NCBI GenBank assembly: GCA_964555675.1 | Contig: CAZKTU010000268.1 | Coordinates: 1-8,394 of the forward strand | Direction: 5' to 3' | DNA length: 8,394 nucleotides | Source: CAIWXH01 sp964555675 | GTDB lineage: Bacteria; Chloroflexota; Chloroflexia; Chloroflexales; Chloroflexaceae | Shown: positions 7,251 to 8,394 of the stretch, one piece after another | Layout of the letters: every line of letters starts with the position of its first letter | How positions within the stretch are numbered: position 1 is the stretch's first letter | Notes under the pieces: model-generated | What the model was told of the DNA's origin: nothing | Seen by the model: the letters and a program-made list of their open reading frames with translations, nothing else | Database searches by the model: none | Translations under genes and position numbers: made by a program

Positions 7251-7259
7251 CTCCCTCTT
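7251..7259 (-). promoter_or_regulatory. Shine-Dalgarno that decides the start of the TIM-barrel gene
   Basis: AAGAGGGAG on the minus strand, with its GAGG core five bases from the ATG at 7248, favours the start giving a protein that begins MSTPDPAKKF. The in-frame upstream ATGs at 7287 and 7284 have only AGAAGA directly before them and would add 13 residues (MMTRDRAPYEEGA) unrelated to the barrel core. The upstream frame also runs on into the oxidoreductase gene with no sign of coding there. Confidence 0.7.
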
Positions 7260-7266
7260 CGTACGG

Positions 7267-7280
7267 CGCGCGGTCGCGCG
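7267..7280. repeat. GC-only dyad in the oxidoreductase/TIM-barrel gap
   Basis: CGCGCG (7267-7272) and CGCGCG (7275-7280) flank GT and can form a 5-bp stem with a four-base loop. It sits between the oxidoreductase stop and the Shine-Dalgarno of the TIM-barrel gene. Such dyads arise easily in GC-rich DNA. A role in mRNA processing or in modulating downstream translation is possible but not supported further. Confidence 0.25.
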
Positions 7281-7283
7281 TCA

Positions 7284-8357
7284 TCATTCTTCTACCGTCA
7301 CCCAGCGGCCCGCTTCGTGCGAGCGCCTGACGGCGTCGAGCACCTGCTGGCAGCGCAGCCCGTCGGCGAAGGTGGCCCCGCGGCGCGGCGCGCGCCCCTC
7401 GCGGATGGCCGCCACCAGCTCGCGGGCCAGGTAGACAAACGAGCGGGCCCAGACGCTGGCGGGCACGCCGGGGGCGCCCTCCAGCGGGTCGGGCGCGGTC
7501 AGCTCTTCGGGTGTGGCGCCGGCCCGCCGACCCCACAGCCGGTCGTCGTGGTCGATCACCAGGCTGCCGGCGTCGCCGTGAATCTCGATCTGGTTGGTGC
7601 CGCCGTGGTGGGCGACGTAGCTGACGAAGACGTGGGCGGCGGCCCCGCTCGCCAGGCGCGCGATGAAGCTGAACTGGTCGTCGGCGGTCACCTCGCGCAG
7701 CTCGCCACCGCGGTTCGGGTCGGGCCGCCGGCGCACATAGGTCTCGAGCTGCCCGCTCACAGCCGTGATCTCGCCGAGCCACCAGCGCAGCAGGTCGACC
7801 TGGTGCGAGCCGCTGGCGCCCAGGGCCCCGCCGCCCAGGGCGCGGTCCGACCACCAGTCCCAGGCCCGCGCCGGGTCGGCGCGCATGGCCGAGACGTTGC
7901 GGATGTGGGCGTAGGTGACCCGGCCGACATAGCCCTCGGCGATCAGCTCGGCCACGCGGGCCCGGGTCGGGTTGAAGCGCAGCTCGTGGTCGATCATATG
8001 GATGACCCCGACGGCCTCGGCGGCGCGCAGCATCGTGGCGGCCTCGCCGGCGTCCATGGCCGTGGGCTTCTCGCAGAGCACGTGGCAGCCCGCGGCCACG
8101 GCGGCCAGGGTGATCGGCGCGTGGGTGGCGACGGGCGTCGCCACACAGACCAGGTCGAGGCGCGCCCGCGCGATCATGTCGACATAATCGTCAAAGGCCA
8201 TGGGGATGCCATGGGCCTGGGCGGCGGCCTCGGCCCGCGCGCGGCGGCCGCTGCAGATCGCCACCACCTCGGCCCCCTCGGCCAGGCGGAACCCGGGCAG
8301 CATGGCCGATACCCCGAAGCCGGTCCCGACGATCCCGACCCGCACCGTGCTAGGCAT
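7284..8357 (-). CDS. Gfo/Idh/MocA family NAD(P)-dependent oxidoreductase
   Basis: The 357-residue protein has the family's two domains. The N-terminal Rossmann fold (1-125) shows VGIVGTGFG (7-15) for dinucleotide binding, CVATPVATH (71-79), and CEKPTAMD (95-102) with the hallmark EKP (96-98), Lys97 being the likely catalytic lysine. The C-terminal alpha/beta domain holds RFNP (127-130), GGGALGASGSHQVDLLRW (175-192) with His185 and Asp188 at the usual active-site positions, and a typical end (GLRCQQVLDAVRRSHEAGRWV). Family members oxidise or reduce hydroxyl groups of sugars, inositols and related polyols in the cytoplasm. The sequence does not give the substrate or settle NAD against NADP. The start is supported by AAGGA at 8368-8364, six bases before the ATG. 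It is the first gene of the operon within the window, followed after 35 bases by the putative glycosidase, which suggests a sugar-related role. Confidence 0.95.
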   Translation of the reverse strand: MPSTVRVGIVGTGFGVSAMLPGFRLAEGAEVVAICSGRRARAEAAAQAHGIPMAFDDYVDMIARARLDLVCVATPVATHAPITLAAVAAGCHVLCEKPTAMDAGEAATMLRAAEAVGVIHMIDHELRFNPTRARVAELIAEGYVGRVTYAHIRNVSAMRADPARAWDWWSDRALGGGALGASGSHQVDLLRWWLGEITAVSGQLETYVRRRPDPNRGGELREVTADDQFSFIARLASGAAAHVFVSYVAHHGGTNQIEIHGDAGSLVIDHDDRLWGRRAGATPEELTAPDPLEGAPGVPASVWARSFVYLARELVAAIREGRAPRRGATFADGLRCQQVLDAVRRSHEAGRWVTVEE

Positions 8358-8368
8358 GGTTTTTCCTT

Positions 8369-8388
8369 GGCAGACACGCAGGTCTGCC
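8369..8388. promoter_or_regulatory. 7-bp inverted repeat just upstream of the first gene, possible operator or leader hairpin
   Basis: GGCAGAC (8369-8375) and GTCTGCC (8382-8388) are perfect reverse complements around a 6-base spacer. The 20-base dyad directly abuts the Shine-Dalgarno of the oxidoreductase gene. Its size and spacing resemble the operator of a dimeric repressor. It could also fold in mRNA and affect ribosome access, or be the end hairpin of an upstream gene. Only six bases remain before the window edge, so no -10/-35 elements can be assessed. Confidence 0.4.
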
Positions 8389-8394
8389 CTTACG

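Noticed and set aside
7249..7854. Upstream extension of the TIM-barrel frame to an ATG at 7854, giving 677 residues.
   Set aside because: The extension runs out of frame through the oxidoreductase gene and is Arg/Pro/Gly-rich without motifs. The Shine-Dalgarno at 7259-7251 and the start of recognisable barrel sequence place the real start at 7248 (or at most 7287).
1..8394. Mobile elements, CRISPR arrays, tRNA or rRNA genes.
   Set aside because: No transposase, terminal repeats, regularly spaced direct repeats or RNA-gene-like sequence is visible; genes cover almost all of the window.

Overview
The window is strongly GC-rich bacterial DNA. Six complete genes, all on the minus strand, fill it almost entirely, with gaps of at most 49 bases. 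Most starts carry a purine-rich Shine-Dalgarno sequence, codons favour G or C in the third position, and long antisense open frames appear as a by-product. The base composition and gene content (an S9 peptidase with a WD40-like propeller, an M24 protein, a subgroup-A amidohydrolase and a Gfo/Idh/MocA oxidoreductase) would fit a high-GC environmental lineage such as Chloroflexota. That placement is a low-certainty guess, because no phylogenetic marker gene is present.

Reading in the direction of transcription (from high to low coordinates), the layout is: (1) a Gfo/Idh/MocA-type NAD(P)-dependent oxidoreductase, 8357-7284; (2) a 475-residue protein that looks like a TIM-barrel putative glycoside hydrolase, 7248-5821; (3) a metal-dependent amidohydrolase of the prolidase/imidazolonepropionase-like type, 5787-4561; (4) an M24 (creatinase/aminopeptidase P fold) protein whose metal-ligand set looks altered, 4564-3401, overlapping the previous gene by 4 bases; (5) an S9 prolyl-oligopeptidase-family peptidase, 3366-1282; (6) a PLP-dependent class I aminotransferase, 1232-48. 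A perfect 12-bp GC-rich stem with a 3-base loop follows the last stop codon and may end the transcript. A 7-bp dyad lies just upstream of the first gene. The true promoter and any further upstream genes lie outside the window.

The tight spacing and common strand indicate a single operon. The last four genes (amidohydrolase, M24 protein, S9 peptidase, aminotransferase) together suggest catabolism of a small peptide, an amidated or cyclic amino-acid derivative, or a related C-N compound: bonds are hydrolysed, then the released amino acid is deaminated. The first two genes look like carbohydrate enzymes, so the substrate may be a sugar-amino acid conjugate, or the operon may serve two related scavenging tasks. 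This pathway reading is inference from gene families and order. No transporter or regulator is present in the window to fix the substrate.

I see no RNA genes, CRISPR arrays, insertion sequences or attachment sites. The most notable points are the altered metal-binding residues of the M24 protein, the unassigned TIM-barrel protein with a CxCxxC motif, and the unusual mix of enzymes in one operon.
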